Below, in pieces: positions 40,705 to 48,711 of a DNA stretch of 64,000 nt. A program made the translations under genes and the position numbers. Position 1 is the stretch's first letter; each line of letters opens with the position of its first letter. The notes beneath the pieces were generated by a model. It ran no database searches. It saw nothing but the letters and a program-made list of their open reading frames with translations, and was not told the origin of the DNA. Source of the stretch: Cellulosimicrobium cellulans (GTDB taxonomy: Bacteria > Actinomycetota > Actinomycetes > Actinomycetales > Cellulomonadaceae); assembly GCF_024124905.1 (NCBI RefSeq), contig NZ_JAMXST010000001.1, positions 124,001 through 188,000 on the forward strand, written 5' to 3'.

Positions 40705-41351
40705 CCTGGTCCGAGATCACCGTCCTCGTCCTCGTGGTCGCCGCGCTCGTGGCGTGGGTCCTGTGGGTCGCCGCGTCTCGGCTCGACCGGCTCCACCGCA
40801 AGGTGATGGCCTCGCGCCTGGCGCTCGACGCGCAGCTCGTGCGGCGTGCCTCGGCCGCCGTCGACCTGGCGGCCTCCGGCGAGCTCGACCCGGCCAGCTC
40901 GATGCTCGTCGCCGAGGCCGCGCACGCCGTCCTGGACGACGACGACGACACGCGCCGGCTCGCGGACCAGGTGCCCGGCCTGGCGGGCGGCGAGGGGCCC
41001 CGGCCCCGACGCCTCCTCGGCGGCATGGCCGAGTCCCGCGCCCTCGCCGAGAGCGACCTCACGGCCACGCTGCGCTCGGCCCTCGAGGACGCCGACGACG
41101 TCGCCGAGCTCCGGTCGGGTCCCGTCGGCGACGAGCTCCTCGGCACGCTCTCCGCGGCCTGGTACCGCGCGCAGCTCGCGCGGCGGTTCCACAACGAGGC
41201 CGTCGCGCAGGCCGAGCGGGTGCGGCGCAAGTGGTGGGTGCGCCTGTTCCACCTCGCCGGGCACGCCCCGATGCCGGCGACCGTCGAGCTCGACGACGCC
41301 GCACCCGACGCCCTCGTGCGCCCGGCCGCGTCCGCCACGACGCCGGACTGA
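40701..41351 (+). CDS. Single-pass membrane protein of the PIM operon
   Basis: A 216-residue protein with an N-terminal membrane segment (ITVLVLVVAALVAWVLWVAA, residues 6-25) and a helical cytoplasmic part. The C-terminal stretch TLSAAWYRAQLARRFHNEAV followed by ERVRRKWWVRLFHLAGHAPM recalls LemA-type coiled regions. In M. tuberculosis the equivalent position holds a membrane protein with a NUDIX domain; here no NUDIX box is present in this gene, and a separate NUDIX gene lies at 42534. The function is unknown. The GTG start overlaps the pimA stop, so it is made with the PIM enzymes. Confidence 0.8.
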   Translation: MTWSEITVLVLVVAALVAWVLWVAASRLDRLHRKVMASRLALDAQLVRRASAAVDLAASGELDPASSMLVAEAAHAVLDDDDDTRRLADQVPGLAGGEGPRPRRLLGGMAESRALAESDLTATLRSALEDADDVAELRSGPVGDELLGTLSAAWYRAQLARRFHNEAVAQAERVRRKWWVRLFHLAGHAPMPATVELDDAAPDALVRPAASATTPD

Positions 41352-41421
41352 CCCCGTGCCGGCGGGTGTCAGCGCGCTCCGCGCGAGCCCCGGCGGCCCG
41401 GTCGGGTGGACGCCCCGGCGA

Positions 41422-41427
41422 TAGGAT
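41422..41427 (+). promoter_or_regulatory. Candidate -10 box upstream of pdxS
   Basis: TAGGAT lies 93 bases before the pdxS start. The -35 match is weak. Confidence 0.4.
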
Positions 41428-41447
41428 GGGAGCGCGTGGGAGCATGT

Positions 41448-41469
41448 GCCGTCGAGCCTGTTCGACGGC
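41448..41469 (+). promoter_or_regulatory. Hairpin in the pdxS leader
   Basis: GCCGTCGA (41448-41455) pairs perfectly with TCGACGGC (41462-41469). It is followed by a GC-only alternating stretch (CGCGCGCGTGCGCGCG), which can form a second stem. Both would lie in the 5' leader if transcription starts near 41434. No known riboswitch fold was recognised. Confidence 0.35.
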
Positions 41470-41520
41470 GTCCGCGCGCGTGCGCGCGACGTTCCCCTGA
41501 CCTGAAGGTGTGAGGTACCG

Positions 41521-42471
41521 GTGACCAACGTGGCCGACCAGAACGTCCCTGCCGAGAGCGCCCCGGGCGCCGCGACCGCGGAGGGCGCCGGCGCCGTCGG
41601 CACCGCCAAGGTCAAGCGCGGGATGGCCGAGATGCTCAAGGGCGGCGTCATCATGGACGTCGTCACGCCCGAGCAGGCGAAGATCGCCGAGGACGCCGGC
41701 GCGGTCGCGGTCATGGCCCTCGAGCGCGTCCCCGCGGACATCCGTGCGCAGGGCGGGGTCTCGCGCATGTCCGACCCCGACATGATCGACGGCATCATCG
41801 AGGCCGTCTCGATCCCGGTCATGGCGAAGGCCCGCATCGGCCACTTCGTCGAGGCGCAGGTCCTCCAGTCGCTCGGCGTGGACTACGTCGACGAGTCCGA
41901 GGTGCTCACGCCCGCCGACTACACCCACCACATCGACAAGTGGCAGTTCACGGTCCCCTTCGTGTGCGGGGCGACGAACCTCGGCGAGGCGCTGCGCCGC
42001 ATCGCCGAGGGCGCGGCGATGATCCGCTCGAAGGGCGAGGCGGGCACCGGCGACGTCTCCAACGCGACGACGCACATGCGCACCATCCGCGCCGAGATCC
42101 GCCGCCTCGCCTCGCTCCCCGAGGACGAGCTGTTCGTCGCGGCGAAGGAGCTCCAGGCGCCGTACGACCTCGTCCAGGAGGTCGCCGCCACGGGCAAGCT
42201 GCCCGTCGTCATGTTCACCGCGGGCGGCATCGCGACGCCGGCGGACGCCGCGATGATGATGCAGCTCGGCGCCGAGGGCGTCTTCGTCGGCTCCGGCATC
42301 TTCAAGTCCGGCAACCCGGAGCAGCGTGCCGCCGCGATCGTCAAGGCGACGACGTTCTACGACGACCCGGACGTCGTCGCGAAGGTCTCGCGCGGTCTGG
42401 GCGAGGCGATGGTCGGCCTCAACGTCGACGAGCCGGCGCGGTCGATCCAGTTCGCCGAGCGCGGCTGGTGA
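41521..42471 (+). CDS. pdxS: Pyridoxal 5'-phosphate synthase subunit PdxS
   Basis: A 316-residue TIM-barrel synthase that builds pyridoxal 5'-phosphate from ribose 5-phosphate, glyceraldehyde 3-phosphate and ammonia delivered by PdxT. It is extremely conserved: [60 protein letters not shown] (Lys103), [20 protein letters not shown] and [21 protein letters not shown] disordered 27-residue N-terminus precedes the barrel. The start is GTG 41521 with GGTGTGAGG upstream. The partner pdxT is 1.4 kb downstream, separated by two other genes. Confidence 0.97.
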   Translation: MTNVADQNVPAESAPGAATAEGAGAVGTAKVKRGMAEMLKGGVIMDVVTPEQAKIAEDAGAVAVMALERVPADIRAQGGVSRMSDPDMIDGIIEAVSIPVMAKARIGHFVEAQVLQSLGVDYVDESEVLTPADYTHHIDKWQFTVPFVCGATNLGEALRRIAEGAAMIRSKGEAGTGDVSNATTHMRTIRAEIRRLASLPEDELFVAAKELQAPYDLVQEVAATGKLPVVMFTAGGIATPADAAMMMQLGAEGVFVGSGIFKSGNPEQRAAAIVKATTFYDDPDVVAKVSRGLGEAMVGLNVDEPARSIQFAERGW

Positions 42472-42533
42472 CGGAGCGCGCCACGGGCCTGCCGTCCGTC
42501 GCCGTGCCGGCGACGGACGGCTGACGCGCGCGC

Positions 42534-43097
42534 ATGGCCGAGGCCGCCGGAGCGCCGTCGTCCCTGGGACCCGACTGGGTTCTCGGGGACGACGGGCTCT
42601 ACTTCCGTCGGGGCGCCCGCGTCCTGCTCCTCGACGACGCCGATCGGATCCTCCTGGCCCGCGGGCACGACGTGGACCAGCCCGAGCGCTCGTGGTGGTT
42701 CACCATCGGCGGGGGCGTCGACCCCGGTGAGAGCGACCGCGACGCGGCGCTGCGCGAGGTCCACGAGGAGACCGGGATCCGGCTCGACCCGGACGCGCTC
42801 GTGGGTCCGGTCTACACGCGCAGCGCGATCTTCGACTTCTACCGCCGGCACTGCCGCCAGGACGAGGTGCTCTACCTCGCGCGCACGGACGGCACCACCG
42901 CCCGCGGCGAGCTGAGCCGGGACGGGTGGACCGACGTCGAGCACGACGTCGTCGACGAGATGCGCTGGTGGTCGCTCGACGACCTGCGCGGCGTCGAGAT
43001 CGAGGTGTTCCCCGAGGGCCTGGCCGACCTCGTCGCGCCGCTGCTGCGCGGTTGGGACGGCGTCACGCACCACCTCGGGACCGCTCGCGAGGACTGA
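42534..43097 (+). CDS. NUDIX hydrolase
   Basis: A 187-residue NUDIX protein. The Nudix box G-x5-E-x7-REUxEExGU is complete: [24 protein letters not shown] (about residues 59-82). [20 protein letters not shown] leads into the fold, and [19 protein letters not shown] follows. The substrate, a nucleoside diphosphate derivative, cannot be told from sequence. It lies between pdxS and pdxT on the same strand, where mycobacterial genomes also have a mutT-like gene nearby. No clear ribosome site precedes the ATG. Confidence 0.92.
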   Translation: MAEAAGAPSSLGPDWVLGDDGLYFRRGARVLLLDDADRILLARGHDVDQPERSWWFTIGGGVDPGESDRDAALREVHEETGIRLDPDALVGPVYTRSAIFDFYRRHCRQDEVLYLARTDGTTARGELSRDGWTDVEHDVVDEMRWWSLDDLRGVEIEVFPEGLADLVAPLLRGWDGVTHHLGTARED

Positions 43098-43149
43098 GGT
43101 CCGGGCCGACGCGGCAGTCCCGCCGCGGCGCGCGAGTGCCTGCCCGGTG

Positions 43150-43839
43150 CTACGGACGACGGGCGACGACCCGCCACACGATCCCGCCGACGAGGAGCCC
43201 CAGACCGAGGACCGCCCCGCCGATCGCGACGAACCACAGCAGGATCGTGCCGCCGACCGTCGCGAAGAACTCGCCGAACTGCCAGCCCTCGGTGACGACG
43301 AACGTCGCCCCGGGGGACGCGTCGCCCTGGGCGACGGCCACGGTGCACGTCTGGGCCGACGGCGAGGTCACCTCGGCGACGGTCGTCGCCTCGTGCGAGC
43401 CGAAGCCGGAGCTCCCGGAGACGGAGGGGTGCCGCACGTCGAGGTCGCCGTCGGGGCAGGTCACGGTGACGTCGTCGGCGTCGAATCCCTCGGCGCCGAT
43501 CGGCACGACCGCCCACACGCTGTACGGTCGACCGCCCGAGAGCGCGACGTCCGCCTCGCCCGGGACGTCGCCGGAGGCGAGCGCGGCCGAGCCGGGGGCG
43601 CCCGTGCTGTCGACGACGCCCGTCGGCAGCGCCCGCAGGAAGGTCGTGGCGCCCAGGACGCCGGCGACGAGCGCGACCACCAGCAGGACCGCGCCGACCA
43701 CGATCAGGACCGTCGCGCCGCGCGTGCTCCGCGGCGGACGGGGCGGGAGACCGGGGTACGGGACCGAAGGACCGGGATACCCGGACGGCGGCTGGGCAGG
43801 ATACGGCGGTGTCGGTCCGGGGCCGGGCGGAGTGGTCAC
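43150..43839 (-). CDS. Two-pass membrane protein, function unknown
   Basis: A 229-residue protein with a Pro/Gly/Tyr-rich cytoplasmic N-terminus ([20 protein letters not shown]), a membrane segment at about residues 43-65 ([20 protein letters not shown]), an extracytoplasmic beta-rich domain with two Cys ([22 protein letters not shown]) probably joined by a disulfide, and a second membrane segment near the C-terminus ([20 protein letters not shown]). The family is not recognised. The GTG start has TAGCCT seven bases upstream and no ribosome site. It interrupts the pdxS-NUDIX-pdxT run on the opposite strand. Confidence 0.75.
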   Translation of the reverse strand: MTTPPGPGPTPPYPAQPPSGYPGPSVPYPGLPPRPPRSTRGATVLIVVGAVLLVVALVAGVLGATTFLRALPTGVVDSTGAPGSAALASGDVPGEADVALSGGRPYSVWAVVPIGAEGFDADDVTVTCPDGDLDVRHPSVSGSSGFGSHEATTVAEVTSPSAQTCTVAVAQGDASPGATFVVTEGWQFGEFFATVGGTILLWFVAIGGAVLGLGLLVGGIVWRVVARRP

Positions 43840-43846
43840 GACGGCG

Positions 43847-43852
43847 AGGCTA
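43847..43852 (-). promoter_or_regulatory. Candidate leaderless -10 box for the gene ending at 43150
   Basis: TAGCCT on the minus strand, seven bases before the GTG at 43839; no ribosome site. Confidence 0.45.
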
Positions 43853-43888
43853 GCAACCGGCGTGGCGGGGTGCGGGCGGCGACGGACG

Positions 43889-43894
43889 TATCAT
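43889..43894 (+). promoter_or_regulatory. Candidate leaderless -10 box for pdxT
   Basis: TATCAT lies eight bases before the GTG at 43903, without a ribosome binding site between. Confidence 0.5.
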
Positions 43895-43902
43895 TCCCGT
43901 TC

Positions 43903-44553
43903 GTGACGATCACGATCGGAGTCCTGGCGCTGCAGGGCGACGTGCGCGAGCACCGCGCCGCGCTCGAGGCCGCCGGCGCGCGCACGGTCGGCGTGCGGCG
44001 CCCCGAGGAGCTCGCCGCGGTCGACGGGCTCGTGCTCCCCGGGGGCGAGTCGACCACCATCGAGAAGCTCCTGCGGATCTTCGAGCTCGACGAGCCGCTG
44101 CGCGCACGCATCGCCGAGGGCCTGCCGGTCTACGGCTCGTGCGCCGGCATGATCCTGCTCGCGGACCGCATCCTCGGCGGCACGGCCGACCAGCGGACCA
44201 TCGGCGGGCTCGACGTGACGGTCCGGCGCAACGCGTTCGGCCGGCAGGTCGACTCGTTCGAGACGGACCTCGCGTTCGCCGGCATCGCCCCCCAGGACGG
44301 CGGTCGCGCCGGGGCCGAGGGGGCGGGCACCGTGCACGCGGTGTTCATCCGCGCGCCGTGGGTCGAGGAGGTCGGCCCGGGCGTCGACGTGCTCGCGCGC
44401 ATCCCCGACCACGAGGCGCCCGGCATCCCCGCGGCCGCCGCCGGTAGGATCGTCGCAGTCCAGCAGGGATCGCTGCTCGCCACCTCGTTCCACCCGGAGA
44501 TCTCCGGGGACGCGCGCGTGCACGAGCTGTTCGTCAGAATCGCGAAGGGGTAG
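43903..44553 (+). CDS. pdxT: Pyridoxal 5'-phosphate synthase glutaminase subunit PdxT
   Basis: A 216-residue class I glutamine amidotransferase that feeds ammonia to PdxS. It begins [20 protein letters not shown], has [16 protein letters not shown], the nucleophile Cys80 in [14 protein letters not shown] and the His197-x-Glu199 pair in [10 protein letters not shown]. It is slightly longer than typical (about 195) owing to an inserted loop after [15 protein letters not shown]. Leaderless initiation from TATCAT is likely; longer in-frame starts would run over the divergent promoter. It is six bases upstream of yebC. Confidence 0.96.
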   Translation: MTITIGVLALQGDVREHRAALEAAGARTVGVRRPEELAAVDGLVLPGGESTTIEKLLRIFELDEPLRARIAEGLPVYGSCAGMILLADRILGGTADQRTIGGLDVTVRRNAFGRQVDSFETDLAFAGIAPQDGGRAGAEGAGTVHAVFIRAPWVEEVGPGVDVLARIPDHEAPGIPAAAAGRIVAVQQGSLLATSFHPEISGDARVHELFVRIAKG

Positions 44554-44559
44554 GAACGC

Positions 44560-45321
44560 ATGTCAGGGCACTCCAAGTGGGCCACGACCAAGCACAAGAA
44601 GGCGGCCATCGACGCCAAGCGCGGCAAGCTCTTCGCGAAGCTCATCAAGAACATCGAGGTCGCGGCGCGCACCGGCGGCGGTGACCCCGCGGGCAACCCG
44701 ACGCTGTTCGACGCCATCCAGAAGGCGAAGAAGTCGTCGGTCCCCAACGACAACATCGACCGCGCCGTCAAGCGCGGCTCCGGCACGGGCGCCGACGCCG
44801 TCGACTACCAGACGATCATGTACGAGGGCTACGGCCCCAACGGCATCGCCGTGCTGGTGGAGTGCCTCACGGACAACAAGAACCGTGCGGCCTCCGAGGT
44901 GCGCCTCGCCTTCAGCCGCAACGGCGGGAACCTCGCCGACCCCGGCTCGGTGTCGTACCTCTTCTCGCGCAAGGGCCTCGTCGTCGTGCCGAAGTCGGAC
45001 GGCGTGACCGAGGACGACGTCATGCTCGCCGCGCTCGAGGCGGGCGCCGAGGAGGTCACCGACTCCGGCGAGGTCATCGAGGTCCTGTGCGAGGCGAGCG
45101 ACCTCGTCGCCGTGCGCACGGCGATCCAGGAGGCGGGGCTCGAGTACGACTCCGCCGACTCGATCTGGCACCCGTCCATGGAGGTCGAGGTCGACGCCGA
45201 CGGCGCGCGCAAGATCCTGCGCCTCATCGACGCGCTCGAGGACAGCGACGACGTGCAGAACGTCTACGCGAACTTCGACGCGTCGGACGAGGTCATGGCG
45301 GAGCTCGAGAACGACGACTGA
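44560..45321 (+). CDS. yebC: YebC/PmpR family protein (TACO1-like)
   Basis: A 253-residue protein of the YebC family, described as a transcription regulator and, for related members, as a factor that helps ribosomes through difficult sequences. Signatures are [60 protein letters not shown] and [25 protein letters not shown] is nine bases before the ATG. In many bacteria it precedes ruvCAB, as here, although a 210-base gap with a long inverted repeat intervenes. Confidence 0.95.
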   Translation: MSGHSKWATTKHKKAAIDAKRGKLFAKLIKNIEVAARTGGGDPAGNPTLFDAIQKAKKSSVPNDNIDRAVKRGSGTGADAVDYQTIMYEGYGPNGIAVLVECLTDNKNRAASEVRLAFSRNGGNLADPGSVSYLFSRKGLVVVPKSDGVTEDDVMLAALEAGAEEVTDSGEVIEVLCEASDLVAVRTAIQEAGLEYDSADSIWHPSMEVEVDADGARKILRLIDALEDSDDVQNVYANFDASDEVMAELENDD

Positions 45322-45334
45322 CCGCTGGGTTCGC

Positions 45335-45477
45335 CCGAGGTGAGGTCTGGTCGCCCTGGGTGCGGGGTGGGTGGGACGCGCGCGGTCTACCATCCGCCGC
45401 TCGTCCCTCGCGGCTCCCGCCAGGCCCGCCACGACCGCGCGCGTCCCACCCACCCCGCCGGTGTCGGCTCACCTCGG
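45335..45477. repeat. Nested long inverted repeat between yebC and ruvC
   Basis: A perfect 25-bp inverted repeat (45362-45386 with 45434-45458; arms rich in GGGTGGG and GCGCGC) encloses a 47-base loop. A second perfect 10-bp pair, CCGAGGTGAG (45335-45344) with CTCACCTCGG (45468-45477), lies outside it. No coding frame is credible inside and no target-site duplication flanks it. It could be a strong terminator or processing structure, or a small miniature-transposon-like element. Confidence 0.85.
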
Positions 45478-45531
45478 TGCGTGCCCGCGAGGCGGCGAGG
45501 TTCCGTCGTCGGCTCGTGGGAGGCTAGCGGG

Positions 45532-46101
45532 GTGCGCGTTCTCGGTGTGGATCCTGGGCTGACCCGGTGCGGCGTCGGGGTGGTGGACTCCGCGCGGGGG
45601 CGGCGGGCCGAGCTCGTGGCCGTCGGCGTGATCCGGACGGACCCGGACCTCAGCGTGGACCTGCGGCTGCTGCGGATCGCGGAGCGGCTCGACGCGTGGT
45701 TCGAGGAGCACGTTCCGGACGTCGTCGCGGTCGAGCGCGTGTTCGCCCAGCACAACGTCGGGACCGTGATGGGCACGGCCCAGGCCGCGGGTCTCGCGAT
45801 GGTCGGCGCGGCCAAGCGCGGCGTCCCTGTGGCGCTGCACACGCCGTCCGAGGTCAAGGCCGCGGTCACGGGGAGCGGGCGCGCGGGCAAGGAGCAGGTC
45901 CAGCGCATGGTCGCGAGCATCCTGGGGCTCGCGGAGCCGCCGAGGCCCGCGGACGCCGCCGACGCGCTCGCGCTCGCGATCTGCCACCTGTGGCGACCCT
46001 CGGGCGCGCTCCAGGGCGGCGAGCGGCACGAGCTGACGCCGGCGCAGCGCGCCTGGGCCGCGGCCGAGCACGCGGCGAAGGCCCGGCGGGCACCGCGCTG
46101 A
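45532..46101 (+). CDS. ruvC: Holliday junction endonuclease RuvC
   Basis: A 189-residue RNase H-fold nuclease that cuts Holliday junctions symmetrically. The acidic residues are visible in [20 protein letters not shown] (Asp7), [20 protein letters not shown] (Glu about 67) and [19 protein letters not shown] 45532, with GGGAGG eight bases upstream, gives the conserved N-terminus; the much longer open frame from 45340 would include the inverted repeat and is rejected. It is 155 bases upstream of ruvA. Confidence 0.96.
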   Translation: MRVLGVDPGLTRCGVGVVDSARGRRAELVAVGVIRTDPDLSVDLRLLRIAERLDAWFEEHVPDVVAVERVFAQHNVGTVMGTAQAAGLAMVGAAKRGVPVALHTPSEVKAAVTGSGRAGKEQVQRMVASILGLAEPPRPADAADALALAICHLWRPSGALQGGERHELTPAQRAWAAAEHAAKARRAPR

Positions 46102-46142
46102 CGGCGCCCGTGTCGGTCGGCCCGGGCGTGGGCGCACCTTGC

Positions 46143-46148
46143 TAGAGT
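46143..46148 (+). promoter_or_regulatory. Candidate -10 box of ruvAB
   Basis: TAGAGT lies 109 bases before the ruvA start and eight bases before the SOS box. The -35 region is weak. Confidence 0.45.
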
Positions 46149-46156
46149 GACCGCGG

Positions 46157-46172
46157 TCGTACGGGTGTTCGA
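46157..46172. promoter_or_regulatory. LexA/SOS box upstream of ruvA
   Basis: TCGTACGGGTGTTCGA matches the actinobacterial/Bacillus-type LexA site TCGAAC-N4-GTTCGA at 11 of 12 defined positions. It lies just downstream of the TAGAGT box, where LexA would block transcription. ruv genes are known SOS-regulated genes. Confidence 0.7.
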
Positions 46173-46256
46173 CACACCTTCTCGGCGCCGTCCGCGGTCG
46201 TCGCGCCGGCGGACCATCGGACCAGGTCGGCGGAGCCGACCGGGAGAGGAGCCTGG

Positions 46257-46895
46257 GTGATCGCGTCGCTGAGCGGAGTCGTGGCGAGCGTCCAGCTCGA
46301 CCGCGCCGTGCTCGAGGTCGGGGGAGTGGGCTACCTCGTGCACGCCACGCCGGCGACCCTCGCGGGCCTGCGCGTGGGCGAGGACGCTCGGCTCGCGACG
46401 AGCCTCGTGGTCCGCGAGGACTCCTTCACCCTCTACGGGTTCGCCGACGACGACGAGCGGACCGTCTTCGAGACCGTCCAGACCGTCAGCGGCGTCGGGC
46501 CGCGGCTCGCGCTCGCGATGCTCGCGGTGCACACGCCCGACGCCCTGCGACGCGCCGTGGGAGGTGGCGACATCGCCGCCCTGGTGCGTGTCCCCGGCAT
46601 CGGCACCAAGGGCGCGCAGCGGATCGCGCTCGAGCTGGGCGACAAGCTCGGGCCGCCCACCGGGGCCGACGCCCCCGAGGCGGGCGCGCCGGCCACCGGG
46701 ACCGGCCCGCGCCCGGTCGACGACCGTCGGGACCAGGTGGTCGAGGCGCTCGTCGGGCTCGGCTGGAACCTCAAGGCCGCGGACGACGCCGTCTCCACCG
46801 TCCTCGCCGAGGCCGGTGTCGACGTCGTCGAGGCGCCCGACGTGGCCGGCGCGCTGCGTGCCGCGCTGCGCGTCCTCGGCGGACCGAGGGGCTGA
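46257..46895 (+). CDS. ruvA: Holliday junction branch migration protein RuvA
   Basis: A 212-residue protein that binds the four-way junction and loads RuvB. Domain I has the OB fold ([40 protein letters not shown]); domain II has the helix-hairpin-helix motifs [14 protein letters not shown] and [16 protein letters not shown]; domain III (about residues 165-212, [19 protein letters not shown]) contacts RuvB. An Ala/Gly/Pro linker separates II and III. GAGAGGAG precedes the GTG start. It lies under the LexA box and two bases ahead of ruvB. Confidence 0.96.
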   Translation: MIASLSGVVASVQLDRAVLEVGGVGYLVHATPATLAGLRVGEDARLATSLVVREDSFTLYGFADDDERTVFETVQTVSGVGPRLALAMLAVHTPDALRRAVGGGDIAALVRVPGIGTKGAQRIALELGDKLGPPTGADAPEAGAPATGTGPRPVDDRRDQVVEALVGLGWNLKAADDAVSTVLAEAGVDVVEAPDVAGALRAALRVLGGPRG

Positions 46896-46897
46896 CC

Positions 46898-47974
46898 GTG
46901 GCGAACTTCGACCAGGTGGGCGTGGACGGCTTCGGCGGGGACGGCACGTTCTCGTCCGAGCGGATCGTCGCGGCGGGAGCGGACGACCTCGAGCGCGCCG
47001 CCGAGGCGGCGCTGCGCCCCCGCAGGCTCGAGGAGTTCGTCGGGCAGGCCGTCGTGCGCGACCAGCTCTCGCTCGTGCTCCAGGCCGCGCTCGCCCGCGG
47101 GAGCTCGCCGGACCACGTGCTGCTGTCCGGGCCACCCGGGCTCGGGAAGACGACGCTCGCCATGATCATCGCGGCGGAGCTCGGGACGTCGCTGCGCGTC
47201 ACGTCCGGGCCGGCGATCCAGCACGCCGGGGACCTCGCGGCCGTCCTGTCCTCGCTCGAGGAGGGCGAGGTGCTCTTCATCGACGAGATCCACCGCCTCG
47301 CGCGCCCCGCAGAGGAGCTCCTCTACATGGCGATGGAGGACTTCCGGGTCGACGTCGTCGTGGGCAAGGGCGCGGGCGCGAGCGCGATCCCGCTCTCGCT
47401 GCCGCCCTTCACCGCCGTCGGCGCCACGACGCGCGCGGGCCTGCTGCCCGCGCCGCTGCGCGACCGGTTCGGGTTCACCGGGCACCTCGACTTCTACTCG
47501 AGCGAGGAGCTCGAGCGCGTGCTCTCCCGGTCCGCCGGGCTGCTCGGCGTCGTGCTCGACCCGGACGCCGCGCGCGAGATCGCCGGTCGCTCGCGGGGCA
47601 CGCCCCGCATCGCCAACCGCCTGCTGCGGCGCGTGCGCGACTGGGCGCAGGTCCGCGGCGACGGGAGCATGGACCTCGCGGCCGCGCGCGCAGCGCTCGA
47701 GGTCTACGAGGTGGACCCCATCGGCCTGGACCGCCTCGACCGGGCGGTCCTGACGGCCCTGTGCACGCGCTTCAACGGCGGCCCGGTCGGGCTGACGACG
47801 CTCGCCGTGACGGTCGGCGAGGAGGCGGAGACGGTCGAGACGGTCGCCGAGCCGTACCTGGTGCGCGAAGGTCTGATCGGACGGACTCCCCGGGGCCGGG
47901 TCGCGACGCCCGCCGCCTGGGCGCACCTGGGGCTCACGCCGCCGCGCGAGGGCGGCACCCTGTTCGACGCCTGA
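46898..47974 (+). CDS. ruvB: Holliday junction branch migration ATPase RuvB
   Basis: A 358-residue AAA+ motor that drives branch migration with Ruv[21 protein letters not shown] leads to Walker [21 protein letters not shown], then [20 protein letters not shown], Walker [21 protein letters not shown], sensor 1 [20 protein letters not shown], and the winged helix [20 protein letters not shown] with [20 protein letters not shown]. An extra 30 residues precede the core. The GTG start is two bases after the ruvA stop. Confidence 0.97.
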   Translation: MANFDQVGVDGFGGDGTFSSERIVAAGADDLERAAEAALRPRRLEEFVGQAVVRDQLSLVLQAALARGSSPDHVLLSGPPGLGKTTLAMIIAAELGTSLRVTSGPAIQHAGDLAAVLSSLEEGEVLFIDEIHRLARPAEELLYMAMEDFRVDVVVGKGAGASAIPLSLPPFTAVGATTRAGLLPAPLRDRFGFTGHLDFYSSEELERVLSRSAGLLGVVLDPDAAREIAGRSRGTPRIANRLLRRVRDWAQVRGDGSMDLAAARAALEVYEVDPIGLDRLDRAVLTALCTRFNGGPVGLTTLAVTVGEEAETVETVAEPYLVREGLIGRTPRGRVATPAAWAHLGLTPPREGGTLFDA

Positions 47975-48114
47975 CGGCGGTCCCGTCGGGAGCCCGGAGG
48001 CGAGCCCGTCCGCGCGTCCGGCGCGCGTCCCGTGACGACGGTCACAGGTGCGCCGAACGTGGTCCTAGAATGGGTGGGGCCCGAGCGGGCGGAACTCCCC
48101 GGCGGGACGGCTCG

Positions 48115-48143
48115 TTGGTGAACCGTGCGCGCACGCCTAGACT
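48115..48143 (+). promoter_or_regulatory. Promoter of the yajC-secDF operon
   Basis: TTGGTG (48115-48120) and TAGACT (48138-48143) are separated by exactly 17 bases, 40 bases before yajC. A second, weaker -10 candidate TAGAAT lies upstream at 48066-48071. Confidence 0.65.
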
Positions 48144-48183
48144 GCGCGCAGATCCCGCACAGAACAGGACACGAGACTCCGTC

Positions 48184-48633
48184 ATGGATATCAGCTTCAT
48201 CCTCATCCTCGCCCTCGCGGCGGGCGCGATGTTCCTCATGACCAGCCGCACCCGCAAGCAGCAGCGCGAGGCCCAGAACTTCCGGGCGAACCTCGCCCCC
48301 GGGCAGGAGGTGATGACGGGTTCCGGCATGTTCGGCACGATCGTCGACGTCGACGAGGACGCCGACGTCATCACGATCGAGTCGACGCCGGGCAACCAGT
48401 CCCGGTGGCTCCGGGCCGCCATCGCGAAGCTCGTCGACCCGCCGGTCGAGCCCGAGGAGGAGGAGTCGGCGTCCGACGAGGCGACCGACGGCGACGCGCT
48501 CTACGGCAGCGCGCCGTCCGGGTCCAAGGAGGACGTCGACGACCTCGTCGTCCCCGACGACCTGTCCGGCCTGACCGGCGGGCCCACGGACAAGGACCGT
48601 GACCGTCGCGACGAAGGCACCGAGAGCAAGTGA
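48184..48633 (+). CDS. yajC: Preprotein translocase subunit YajC
   Basis: A 149-residue accessory Sec protein with one N-terminal membrane segment (ISFILILALAAGAMFLMTSR) and the typical cytoplasmic KQQREAQNFRANLAPGQEVMTGSGMFGTIVDVD region. The C-terminal 60 residues are an acidic Asp/Glu/Ser-rich tail, longer than in the family norm of about 110 residues. It associates with SecDF. It lies directly upstream of secD and secF under the promoter at 48115. Confidence 0.93.
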   Translation: MDISFILILALAAGAMFLMTSRTRKQQREAQNFRANLAPGQEVMTGSGMFGTIVDVDEDADVITIESTPGNQSRWLRAAIAKLVDPPVEPEEEESASDEATDGDALYGSAPSGSKEDVDDLVVPDDLSGLTGGPTDKDRDRRDEGTESK

Positions 48634-48711
48634 CCGTGCGCCGGTCGCCCCGAGCGACCGGCGCCTGACCTGGTCGGCCTCCCGGCCGACCGCACGAGAA
48701 GAGACAGACAG

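Noticed and set aside
45340-45531. Longer N-terminus for RuvC starting at 45340
   Set aside because: It would translate the inverted repeat; the conserved RuvC N-terminus and a GGGAGG site both point to GTG 45532.
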